NCBI RefSeq assembly: GCF_947179115.1
Contig: NZ_CAMXCI010000001.1
Coordinates: 62,001-126,000 of the forward strand
Source: Commensalibacter papalotli
GTDB taxonomy: Bacteria; Pseudomonadota; Alphaproteobacteria; Acetobacterales; Acetobacteraceae
Reading direction: 5' to 3'
Length of the DNA: 64,000 nucleotides
A model generated the notes under the pieces. That model did no database searches, was not told the DNA's origin, and worked only from the letters and a program-made list of their open reading frames with translations. The position numbers and the translations under genes were made by a program. Shown here one piece after another: positions 32,975 through 41,396 of this stretch; the first letter of the stretch is position 1, and each line of letters starts with the position of its first letter.

Positions 32975-33000
32975 GAAAGAGGACTATATAGTCCTCTTTC
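32975..33000 (-). terminator. Terminator of the thrC-M16-pmbA-Tim44 gene cluster
   Basis: A perfect 26-base palindrome: GAAAGAGGACTAT at 32975-32987 joined directly to its complement at 32988-33000. Read on the minus strand it is followed by TTTATTAAAA. It lies 27 bases past the stop of the Tim44-domain gene. Confidence 0.85.
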
Positions 33001-33027
33001 CAGTTTGGATTAGATTAGATGAAATTC

Positions 33028-34104
33028 CTAGTTTATTTGCTGAATAGCAGATAACAACCACCAATTATTATTAACAGCTCTGACAAAAGTCCAAAGCTCG
33101 GTAATAATAACAGGTTGATTTGGATCACCTTCAACAACGCGTCCAGTATTGTCTGTGGTAATATCAATCAAAGAATAACGCATAGAAACGGTTGCATATT
33201 CTCTGTTTCCTTCTTGCCATGCTTCTGACAGATCACCTTGCAAGAACTGAACATTAGAGGTGCTGTTATGCAAACCTTTGGTAGAAAGATCAGTTAATTG
33301 CTCACTGAAGTAAGCCAACATCTCTGGTGTGGTGATTTTTTGTAATCCAGCAAGATCTTGCCTATTCCAACTTTCTTGCACTTCAGTTAAACGTTGTTGG
33401 AATGCGATATAATCTTGTTGTTGTAACTGAATATTAGCTTGCTGTGTAGTAGGTTGAGCAGCATTCATTGCTGGATTAACACGACTAGCAGACATATTAT
33501 TATTGTTATTATTAAGATTTGCACTACGACGTCTACGAATAAAGCGCATAACTAACCAAACAATTAACCCAATGATAATCAGGCGTGTTAACAAGCTCAT
33601 AAAACCACCGCCTTGCTTTTGTGGGGCTTGTTGTTGGTTTTGTGCTTGGCCTTGTTGTTCTGCACCATTACTTGGTTGTTGAGCATTACTTTCTTTGCTG
33701 CCTGTCAGCATATGATAACCTGCTGCACCAATAGCACCCCCAACAAGACCTCGAGTAAAGTTACTCATTCCTGATGCAGGGGCAGCTTGTTGTTGTGGTT
33801 GAACAGGGCGATTCATCCCGCCACCAGCCATTCCTGAATTTACACCTGTGGGAGCAGCATTCGGCGTTGCAGCTGGGGGACGTGTCATCGAACGTTGCAT
33901 GGGCTGTGCACCCATAGGGCTACTTCTGGTATAAGAAGGCGCACTAAATGTTCTGCTGCCACGGCTGCCCATTGATGAGCCTCGACCCGCTCTTGCCTCT
34001 GCCTGAGGAATTAAATCCACAAGAATAGGAGGAGCAACAAGAGTAAAACTTAAAAGACAAAGTAGGGTACGGCTATTTAAGGTCGTACGATTCATTTCTT
34101 TCAT
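33028..34104 (-). CDS. Tim44-domain membrane protein, secreted or anchored
   Basis: About 359 aa from the Met at 34104 (MKEMNRTT); the frame continues to 34140, overlapping pmbA, and a Met at 34095 is also possible. A hydrophobic signal (TLLCLLSFTLVAPPILVDL) leads to a Gly/Ser/Pro/Gln-rich linker, a glycine-rich transmembrane segment (FTRGLVGGAIGAAGYHML), a second helix (LLTRLIIIGLIVWLVMRFI) and a C-terminal Tim44 (TIM44-like) domain starting near QESWNRQDLAGLQKI. Bacterial Tim44 proteins (TimA/B) relate to the mitochondrial import factor; their role at the membrane is poorly known. Last of the thrC-M16-pmbA cluster, ended by a strong hairpin. Confidence 0.85.
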   Translation of the reverse strand: MKEMNRTTLNSRTLLCLLSFTLVAPPILVDLIPQAEARAGRGSSMGSRGSRTFSAPSYTRSSPMGAQPMQRSMTRPPAATPNAAPTGVNSGMAGGGMNRPVQPQQQAAPASGMSNFTRGLVGGAIGAAGYHMLTGSKESNAQQPSNGAEQQGQAQNQQQAPQKQGGGFMSLLTRLIIIGLIVWLVMRFIRRRRSANLNNNNNNMSASRVNPAMNAAQPTTQQANIQLQQQDYIAFQQRLTEVQESWNRQDLAGLQKITTPEMLAYFSEQLTDLSTKGLHNSTSNVQFLQGDLSEAWQEGNREYATVSMRYSLIDITTDNTGRVVEGDPNQPVIITELWTFVRAVNNNWWLLSAIQQIN

Positions 34105-34123
34105 CCATTTCGGTAAACGTATG

Positions 34124-35461
34124 TTAATTGCCCGCAACACTCATTGCATCAATGCGTAATGTTGGGCTGTTAGTACTATAGCGGAATTTTAAATCATTAG
34201 CGACATGTAGTTGTGAAAACATTTCCTTGAGTGTCGAAGCAAGGGTAAATTCCATAATTGGCTCTGCGATTTGACCATTGCGGATCATAAAACCACTGGC
34301 GCCACGACTGTAATCCCCTGTGAGCATATTTACCGAAGAACCAATCATCTCTGTGATATAGAGTCCTTCTTTGATATCGGCCATCAGTTCAGTAGGGGTT
34401 TGCTGTCCTGCCATAACGTATAGATTAGTAGTTGTTGGTGATGGAGGAGAAGATGGGCCTCTGGTTGCATGCCCATTACTTTTTAACCCAAGTTGATTGG
34501 CGGTGCGGTTGTCTAGCAACCAATTCGCAATTTTTCCCTGATCAACCAATTTAAGTTCTTCGGGATATAACCCTTCAACATCAAATGGACGAGAGGCTAA
34601 CCCTTTTACTTGATAAGGTTGATCAATAATAGTTATGCCTTCAGGAAAGATCAGGTTCCCCATATCATTTTTAAGAAAAGAAGTGCCTCTGGCAATGGCA
34701 TAACCATTTAAAGCACTAGCCAAGTGTCCAATAATGGAGTTTGCTACTCTGGGATCAAAAATAACTGGTAATATACCCGTTTTAGGTTTGGTTGGATTTA
34801 ATTTAGCGACTGCTTTTTCACCAGCACTGCGCCCAATTTGTTCTGCATCTTCCAGGTCTTTTAAATGCACGGTTGAATGATAATCATAATCGCGCTGCAT
34901 GTCTGTGCCTGTGCCTGCTAATACACAAGCAGATAAAGAGTGAGACGTGCGGGCATAAGTGCCAAAGAAATCGTTACTGTTGGCCAGAATCATTTCAGTT
35001 TTGCCATAACCACAGCTGCCGCCCATAGAGTTGGTAACGCCTTTGACCGCCAAAGCTGCGGCTTCTGCCCTTTTGGCTTGTTCTAACATTTCCTGTGTAG
35101 AACGTTCAGAGGCATCTAACAAGTCAAGAGTTCTAGGATCAATGCAGGGTTTATCAGAAGGTTCTGGTAACCCAGAAAAAGGATCTTCTGGTAAAATCTT
35201 GGCCATAGAAATCGCTTGTTCCACCAATTTTTCGATATTATCTTTTTGTAAATCTGTGGTGGAAATGGTAGCAGAACGTTTATCAATAAAAACCCGTAAC
35301 CCAACAGTCTTTGTTTCTGAACGTTCCAACTCCTCTGGCTGGCCATTTCTGACCTGCACGCCAACAGAGGTCGACGCTAACATTACTGCATCAGCTTCAG
35401 TTGCGCCCGCTTTTTTAGCTTGATGGATCAAATCTTTGATAAATTTTTGATGTTGTGTCAT
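34124..35461 (-). CDS. pmbA: TldE/PmbA family protein
   Basis: 445 aa. TldD-TldE heterodimers are zinc peptidases that process modified peptides such as microcins and gyrase-inhibitor antitoxins. PmbA is the partner without the catalytic HExxxH motif; none is seen here. Family marks: GVQVRNGQPEELERSETKTVGLRVF near the start, SDKP.., SNGHATRGPSSPPSPTTTN and GDYSRGASGFMIRNG near the end. Its start overlaps the stop of the M16 gene by four bases (ATGA), so translation is coupled. tldD is not in the window. Confidence 0.93.
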   Translation of the reverse strand: MTQHQKFIKDLIHQAKKAGATEADAVMLASTSVGVQVRNGQPEELERSETKTVGLRVFIDKRSATISTTDLQKDNIEKLVEQAISMAKILPEDPFSGLPEPSDKPCIDPRTLDLLDASERSTQEMLEQAKRAEAAALAVKGVTNSMGGSCGYGKTEMILANSNDFFGTYARTSHSLSACVLAGTGTDMQRDYDYHSTVHLKDLEDAEQIGRSAGEKAVAKLNPTKPKTGILPVIFDPRVANSIIGHLASALNGYAIARGTSFLKNDMGNLIFPEGITIIDQPYQVKGLASRPFDVEGLYPEELKLVDQGKIANWLLDNRTANQLGLKSNGHATRGPSSPPSPTTTNLYVMAGQQTPTELMADIKEGLYITEMIGSSVNMLTGDYSRGASGFMIRNGQIAEPIMEFTLASTLKEMFSQLHVANDLKFRYSTNSPTLRIDAMSVAGN

Positions 35462-36723
35462 GAGTTCAGACTTTCAGTAATATCGGCAAGAGAAGGCACA
35501 TGGCGAATAGGCCCCAACGTGGTTAGAGTAGGTTTTCCATGAAAAATACTCTTGGCAATCTGATAGATATCTTCGATTGTAACGGCATCAATTTTTTCAA
35601 CCATCTCTTGTGGAGAAATAATACGATTATAAATTTGTAAATGTCGTGCTATTTGCTCACAACGACTGGCGGTGCTTTCCATAGACATTAACAAAGAGGA
35701 TTTAAGCTGGGCTTTGGTACGGTTAAGCTCTTCTGGTTTGATCAGCTTTTGGATTTTCTTGAGTTCTTGGATTAAAATGGGCATCAATTCTTTTGTTTGT
35801 TCTTCACCTGTGCCAGCATAAATACCAAATAACCCATCATCTTGATGTGCCGTGTTATAAGCATAAACAGAGTAAACTAAACCATGTTTTTCTCGTACTT
35901 CTTGGAAAAGACGTGACGACATTCCACCACCCAAAATAATAGAGAGTAGAATTGCTGCGTAATATTGAGGATGGTTATAATTAACGGATGGGAACCCCAT
36001 TAAAATATGAGCTTGATCTAGCTCTTTTTCTTTACGAAATTCACCACCTTGATAATTTGCAGGTAAGGCGGATTGTGCAGGTGTTCGAGGCAGATCTTTG
36101 AAATATTTTTCTGCTAAGGTTACGATGTTATCGTGATCCAGATTTCCCGCCGCAGCAAAAATTGTATTCTTACTGTTATAATGACGCGTCATATAGTGTT
36201 GCAAATGATCACGTTGCATAGTGCGAATCAGGTTTTCTGTACCCAGCGTTGGGCGACCCATTGGTTGATCAGGATAGGCAGTTTCTTGGAAGTAATCAAA
36301 TACAATATCATCAGGGGTATCATTTGATTGTCCAATTTCTTGCAGGATGACACCACGTTCTCTTTCCAACTCAGCTGGATCAAAAGTGCTGTGGGTTAAA
36401 ATATCCCCTAAAATATCAACGCCAAGCTCGTGATCATTCTTTAAAAGCTTGATGTAATACGCGGTAATTTCACGTGCCGTATAGGCATTAATATGCCCCC
36501 CAACATTCTCAACAGTTTCCGCAATATCCAAAGCAGATCTGGTGTTTGTTCCTTTGAACGCCATGTGCTCTAGAAAATGGGAAATCCCATTTTCTTCGGC
36601 AGTTTCATAACGTGTTCCAACATTGACATACGCACCAAGGGAAATCGTTTCAACACGATCCATTTTTTCCGTTACAACTAACATTCCAGAGGGTAGGCGT
36701 GTGATCTTTATAGCTTGGTTCAT
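35458..36723 (-). CDS. M16 family zinc peptidase (mitochondrial-processing-peptidase-like)
   Basis: 421-aa M16 (pitrilysin/MPP-beta type) metallopeptidase. The inverted zinc site is intact: HFLEHMAFKGT (HxxEH) with the distal Glu in ETVENVGGHINAYTARE. The C-terminal half has the ILGGGMSSRLFQEVREKHGLVYSVYAY flexible loop and inactive-domain fold of the family. This is the alphaproteobacterial processing-peptidase type closely related to mitochondrial MPP. It overlaps pmbA by 4 bases and lies 18 bases after thrC, so the cluster is one transcript. Natural substrate unknown. Confidence 0.92.
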   Translation of the reverse strand: MNQAIKITRLPSGMLVVTEKMDRVETISLGAYVNVGTRYETAEENGISHFLEHMAFKGTNTRSALDIAETVENVGGHINAYTAREITAYYIKLLKNDHELGVDILGDILTHSTFDPAELERERGVILQEIGQSNDTPDDIVFDYFQETAYPDQPMGRPTLGTENLIRTMQRDHLQHYMTRHYNSKNTIFAAAGNLDHDNIVTLAEKYFKDLPRTPAQSALPANYQGGEFRKEKELDQAHILMGFPSVNYNHPQYYAAILLSIILGGGMSSRLFQEVREKHGLVYSVYAYNTAHQDDGLFGIYAGTGEEQTKELMPILIQELKKIQKLIKPEELNRTKAQLKSSLLMSMESTASRCEQIARHLQIYNRIISPQEMVEKIDAVTIEDIYQIAKSIFHGKPTLTTLGPIRHVPSLADITESLNS

Positions 36724-36741
36724 ATTTATCCTAGAGTGAAA

Positions 36742-38142
36742 TTAAATATTGTTTTTATGCGCAACGGCGCGAACTGAATCTTCGATTTTTTTAAGGTCTG
36801 CAGGTAGAACTTCATAGCGTTCTTTGCGTTCATATAAATCAGCCAAAGCCAATGGCAACGCAGGTGTTATGCCTGTTGCTTGTTTAATGGCATCGGGGAA
36901 TTTAGCAGGATGAGCTGTCGCAACAGTAACCATTGGAATTTCAGGGTTACGATATTTTTGTGCTGTTGCAATCCCAATAGCAGTATGAGGATCTGCCAAA
37001 TAAGCTGACTTTTTGTAATATTGCTGAATAACTTCTTTGGTTTCTTGATCGCTTAGTGCCATACCTTTGAAGTTTTCAGAGGCTTTGTTCCAAATGCTGG
37101 CAGGAATATCCATTTTGTTATTTTTACGGAAATCTTGCATAATTTGGCGGCATTGATCAGTATTTCGATCAAGTAATTCAAATAATAAACGTTCAAAATT
37201 AGAAGAAATTTGAATATCCATAGAGGGAGATAGGCTTGGGCGAACGCCTTGGATACTCATATCATTATTAAGTAAAAAGCGTGTAAGAATATCATTATGG
37301 TTAGAACCCACGCACAGAAGGTTAATGGGCAGTCCCATTTTACGTGCAGTCCAAGCCGCCAAGATATTCCCAAAATTGCCTGTTGGAACGGTAAAGGAAA
37401 CTTCTCTATCAGGAGCCCCCAGTAACAAAGCTGCATAAATATAATAGGGAACTTGGGCTGCAATACGCCCCCAGTTAATAGAATTTACAGCAGAGAGATG
37501 CATTTCATCTCGAAAAGGCGCATCTGCAAACATTGCTTTGACCAAGTCTTGGCAATCGTCAAAAGAACCTTCAACGGCAATATTATTAATATTAGGTTCC
37601 ATTACGGTCGTCATTTGACGACGTTGCACTTCTGAGGTTCTGTTATACGGATGCAATATTGTAACGCTGAGGTATTTGCTGCCTTTAAATGCTTCAATTG
37701 CAGCAGAGCCCGTGTCTCCAGAAGTCGCTCCAACAATGGTTATTTTCTTATTTTTTTGACTGAGGACATAGTCAAATAAATGACCCAATAACTGCATCGC
37801 CATATCTTTAAAGGCAAGCGTTGGCCCATGAAATAATTCTTGGACAAAAAGATTATGGTCTAGCTGTACCAAAGGAACAATGGCTTGATGATTAAATCCT
37901 GCGTAAGATTTTTTACAAATATCAAGTAAAACAGCTTCGGGAATTTCATTTCCTGTAAAAAGATGAACGATCTTTGCAGCTAGTTCTGGATAGCTTAATC
38001 CCCTCATGTTGCGCAAATCATCCGCAGAGATTTGAGGCCAAGTTTCAGGAATATATAATCCACCATCTTGGGCAAGACCTGCAAGAAGGGTGTCAGAGAA
38101 ATTTAAAACGGGGGCTTGCCCTCTGGTAGAAACGTAACGCAT
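36742..38142 (-). CDS. thrC: Threonine synthase
   Basis: 466-aa PLP enzyme converting O-phosphohomoserine to threonine. The PLP Lys lies in GPTLAFKDMAMQLLG; GATSGDTGSAAIEAFKG is the phosphate-binding loop and FTVPTGNFGNILAAW the second glycine-rich loop. The length fits the ThrC2/fungal-like subgroup common in alphaproteobacteria, with an N-terminal MRYVSTRG. It is downstream of the MRJP-like gene by 34 bases and starts the thrC-M16-pmbA-Tim44 series. Confidence 0.96.
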   Translation of the reverse strand: MRYVSTRGQAPVLNFSDTLLAGLAQDGGLYIPETWPQISADDLRNMRGLSYPELAAKIVHLFTGNEIPEAVLLDICKKSYAGFNHQAIVPLVQLDHNLFVQELFHGPTLAFKDMAMQLLGHLFDYVLSQKNKKITIVGATSGDTGSAAIEAFKGSKYLSVTILHPYNRTSEVQRRQMTTVMEPNINNIAVEGSFDDCQDLVKAMFADAPFRDEMHLSAVNSINWGRIAAQVPYYIYAALLLGAPDREVSFTVPTGNFGNILAAWTARKMGLPINLLCVGSNHNDILTRFLLNNDMSIQGVRPSLSPSMDIQISSNFERLLFELLDRNTDQCRQIMQDFRKNNKMDIPASIWNKASENFKGMALSDQETKEVIQQYYKKSAYLADPHTAIGIATAQKYRNPEIPMVTVATAHPAKFPDAIKQATGITPALPLALADLYERKERYEVLPADLKKIEDSVRAVAHKNNI

Positions 38143-38176
38143 TGTATACCTAGTAAAAAATAATCAATTGAGGAAT

Positions 38177-39313
38177 TTATTTATTTTGTAAAGGAGGTGG
38201 GGTTAAACTGTATATTTTTAAAGGCCATTCAATCGTTGAATGGTCTTGTTTATTCAAAATTTGTGTTTGATCAAGTTGTATCGTTGGGATATAAAGCTGG
38301 TTATTCTTATCCACATAAGGATGGGCAGGCCATTTTAAACGTTCATCCGTGATTAACTTGTTTAAAATACGCCCTGTGGTAAATCGATAAATACTGTTGG
38401 TTGCAATATCATCAATGTATATAGTTCCATCTGGCCCACAAACAATCCCCCCTGATGAAGGTGTTTTAAACCAAATCATCATTGCTTCGTTCAGTTCGGC
38501 TGGGGAGTAGGTTGCATCTTTGAGATACATGGTATCAATACGGTATAAAGGTCCACTGACAGCTTGGTAATATAAACGTCGGCCATCAGGAGAAACGGCA
38601 ATTTGGTTAACGTTAAATTGTGACGTTTTATCAGAATTCGGCTTTATCATTTTATTATTGACAATAACAGCTTGTCTTGAATATAAAGAAGGCGAATTTT
38701 CAAGCAAACGTCTTGCTTTGCCCGTATTAAGATCATAGATAATAATTGCAGGCGTGCCTCGATCAGCAAGATAAATATGGTTCTGATATACAGCAATACC
38801 ATTCAAAGCACTTTTATCAAGGATAACATTCTCAGGAATAGGGTATGTTTTGACGACTTGATCTGTTTTAGTATCAATTTTTACGATTTTAGCCGCTTTT
38901 TTATTAGTGGTCTCACCAATTTTTGAAATGCCACTATCTAATACCCATAGATTACCATCTGGGGTCAAAGTCATCCCAGCAAGTCCAATAAAATTATTGC
39001 TGGGATCTTGTGTATTAATGGTATTCCATTGCTGATTGGGATAAGGAACAAGTGTATTATCAGATTTGACCACAGCCATAGAAATGCCTTGCTCGTCTGT
39101 AAATCGGGGGAATTGGGCGATCATACGCTTATTATCATCTACAACGATATAATCGGGCAAATATTTATTAATTGTTGCGACTTCTTTTAAGGCATCAGAA
39201 GACAATAGAGCAGGTTGATCTAGTTTTTGTTTTGAATAAGCCAAAGATGGAGGTAACAGGCTTAATGCCAAGGCCAGAGATGCAGAACGGGTAAAAGATT
39301 TTAAAATGACCAT
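38177..39313 (-). CDS. Major royal jelly protein/Yellow-family protein, secreted
   Basis: 378 aa with a signal peptide (SLALALSLLPPSLAYS). The rest is a six-bladed propeller typical of the MRJP/Yellow family (PF03022): LTPDGNLWVLDSGISK, LNGIAVYQNHIYLADRGTPAIIIYDL, NQIAVSPDGRRLYYQ and FKTPSSGGIVCGPDGTIYIDD. Such proteins occur scattered in bacteria and dominate royal jelly in bees, where some bind sterols. The bacterial substrate is unknown; a periplasmic lactonase-like or ligand-binding role is inferred. Upstream is a divergent 200-base region toward the TPR gene. Confidence 0.83.
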   Translation of the reverse strand: MVILKSFTRSASLALALSLLPPSLAYSKQKLDQPALLSSDALKEVATINKYLPDYIVVDDNKRMIAQFPRFTDEQGISMAVVKSDNTLVPYPNQQWNTINTQDPSNNFIGLAGMTLTPDGNLWVLDSGISKIGETTNKKAAKIVKIDTKTDQVVKTYPIPENVILDKSALNGIAVYQNHIYLADRGTPAIIIYDLNTGKARRLLENSPSLYSRQAVIVNNKMIKPNSDKTSQFNVNQIAVSPDGRRLYYQAVSGPLYRIDTMYLKDATYSPAELNEAMMIWFKTPSSGGIVCGPDGTIYIDDIATNSIYRFTTGRILNKLITDERLKWPAHPYVDKNNQLYIPTIQLDQTQILNKQDHSTIEWPLKIYSLTPPPLQNK

Positions 39314-39512
39314 AACCGATTTCTATTCCTGATATAAAATATAGATTTCATTTATAAGGTAATTTTACAAAAGATGATAGGGAATATCCAAGATAAAAGC
39401 TGATATTTAGGCGAGTTTTTTTTACACATTCATTATTTTGTATTTGTGCAAAGCTTTTGTATAGTATTGATATGATGTATTGCCTTGTATAACTAAAAAT
39501 TGAGTGAATTTT

Positions 39513-41396
39513 ATGGTAAATGAACAAAAAATTAAAACAGGACTGTCTTTACTATCTCAAGGGCTGTTCAAAGAAGCTGATAAAATTTTCTGTGATATTT
39601 TACAAGAAACACCAGATTTTCCTGAGGCATTGCATGGCAGAGCATGTGTTGCTCGCGCAGCAGGAGAGATTGCATTGGCGATTGGATTTGCGGGTCGTGC
39701 TATAGAAATTGAACCTCAATCATATTATTATATTACACTGGGTTGGGCTTTATATGAAGAAGGGCATCTTGTCGAAGCTCAAACAGCTTTTAAAAATGCG
39801 ATTTTATCAGAGTCATATGATCCCAGAGCCTATCATGGATTGGCAATTGTCCAAGACGCACTTGAGGATAAGGCACAGGCAGAATTATCCTTTCGTAAAG
39901 CGATAGAGTTAGCACCTGATTCTTTGATATTTTGGAAAGAACTGGTGCGTTTTTACTGGCAAGGTAAAGCATTTGATCAAGCTTTAAATATTGCCAAGGA
40001 TGCAGTCACTAATAATCCAGGAAAGATCGAATTTTTACACGAATTGGGCTTGGTTTTATATCAGCTTGGCCAATTGGGTGATGCGGAACGTGTGTTTAGA
40101 AAAATCATACGATTAAACCCTAAAATAGCCTCAGCTTATGCAAATCTGGGGGCTATTTTATTCCAGTTGAACAAGCTGAGGGAAGCAAAGGCTTATTTGG
40201 CTGAGGCATTGAAACAGGCTCCAGAAATTATAGAAACGCAAGTTAATCTTGGTTTGGTGCAAATGGGGCTTGGAGCATTAGCTGATGCTAAAATATTACT
40301 TGAAAATGCATATCAACACTCTCCACATGATGCACGAATAGGACTAAATCTGGGAACTCTTTATTATGAGCTTAGGGAATTAGACAAGGCCGAAAAACTT
40401 GATCATTATTTATTGGAACAAGCACAAAATTTAGCATTAATTCAGAATGATAAAGATAAGATAAAAAATAACCTATCAACCATATTGCTTGCCAAAGGGC
40501 AATTTCAAAAAGGGTGGCAGCAAATGGAGGTGCGTCATCGCTTGTTACATCATTTCAAAGAAAAGGAAGCTATTCCAGTTTGGAATGGTAAAGAAAAAGT
40601 CGATCTTTTATTGGTTCGTGTTGAGCAAGGTTTAGGAGATACGATTCAATTTTCCAGGTTTTTAGGGGCTTTATTACAAAAATATTTGATTATAATAGAA
40701 GCCCCTAAAAACCTGGTAAGGTTGTTGCAAGAGATAATGAGGTCATATAATGAGGGTAATTCATGGCAAGTCATCGAAATGGGGCAGGGTTTACCCCAAG
40801 GAATAACACATCAAGTCATGCTGATGAGTTTGCCTTATTTATTAGATATAAACACTGTTCCTTCACACTCCCTTGATAACTCATTATTCCAAGAAACGGT
40901 TCCATTAGTTAGCTCAGATCATTTGAAAGTGGGCTTATGTTGGTTTGGGAATAAAGATTATCGTTTTGATCAACTACGTTCCCTTGCTGTATCTGAGCTT
41001 TTTCCACTATTTAGTGTGCCTAGGATTGATTTTTATGCATTGCAAACAGGGCTTCAAAAATCAGATCTCCTCAAAGGCTTTGCTGGGATGATACCCAGTG
41101 GAGATTTATATAAAACCGCTTGCTTTCTACAAGAGCTTGATCTTGTCATCAGTGTGGATACGGTTATAGCCCACCTAGCAGGGACGCTTGGTAAACCAGT
41201 ATGGTTATTAAACCGATTTGGAGGAGATTGGCGCTGGTATCCAGCGCATCAAGACCAATATGGATATAGTCTTTGGTATCCAAGCCTTAAAATTTACCAA
41301 CAAGCTCAGTCTTTGCCTCCTGATCAAGCCTGGAAATCTTTGATACAAGAGGTCAAAACTGATTTAATCAAAATGCAATCAACTGCAAAAAATTAA
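39513..41396 (+). CDS. TPR protein with C-terminal glycosyltransferase-like domain
   Basis: 627 aa from the ATG at 39513 (frame open from a GTG three codons earlier). The N-terminal half is about eight tetratricopeptide repeats (for example ALHGRACVARAAGEIALAIG, AYANLGAILFQLNKLREAKAY). The C-terminal half resembles the GT9 heptosyltransferase fold: VEQGLGDTIQFSRFLGALL, then LVISVDTVIAHLAGTLGKPVWLL and DWRWYPAHQDQYGYS. Many alphaproteobacteria have such TPR-glycosyltransferase fusions, sometimes linked to flagellin or surface glycosylation. Its stop overlaps that of convergent glnD by 4 bases. Confidence 0.85.
   Translation: MVNEQKIKTGLSLLSQGLFKEADKIFCDILQETPDFPEALHGRACVARAAGEIALAIGFAGRAIEIEPQSYYYITLGWALYEEGHLVEAQTAFKNAILSESYDPRAYHGLAIVQDALEDKAQAELSFRKAIELAPDSLIFWKELVRFYWQGKAFDQALNIAKDAVTNNPGKIEFLHELGLVLYQLGQLGDAERVFRKIIRLNPKIASAYANLGAILFQLNKLREAKAYLAEALKQAPEIIETQVNLGLVQMGLGALADAKILLENAYQHSPHDARIGLNLGTLYYELRELDKAEKLDHYLLEQAQNLALIQNDKDKIKNNLSTILLAKGQFQKGWQQMEVRHRLLHHFKEKEAIPVWNGKEKVDLLLVRVEQGLGDTIQFSRFLGALLQKYLIIIEAPKNLVRLLQEIMRSYNEGNSWQVIEMGQGLPQGITHQVMLMSLPYLLDINTVPSHSLDNSLFQETVPLVSSDHLKVGLCWFGNKDYRFDQLRSLAVSELFPLFSVPRIDFYALQTGLQKSDLLKGFAGMIPSGDLYKTACFLQELDLVISVDTVIAHLAGTLGKPVWLLNRFGGDWRWYPAHQDQYGYSLWYPSLKIYQQAQSLPPDQAWKSLIQEVKTDLIKMQSTAKN

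Noticed and set aside
35031..35423. 130-aa plus-strand ORF inside pmbA.
   Set aside because: Antisense shadow of pmbA; composition follows the complementary codons.
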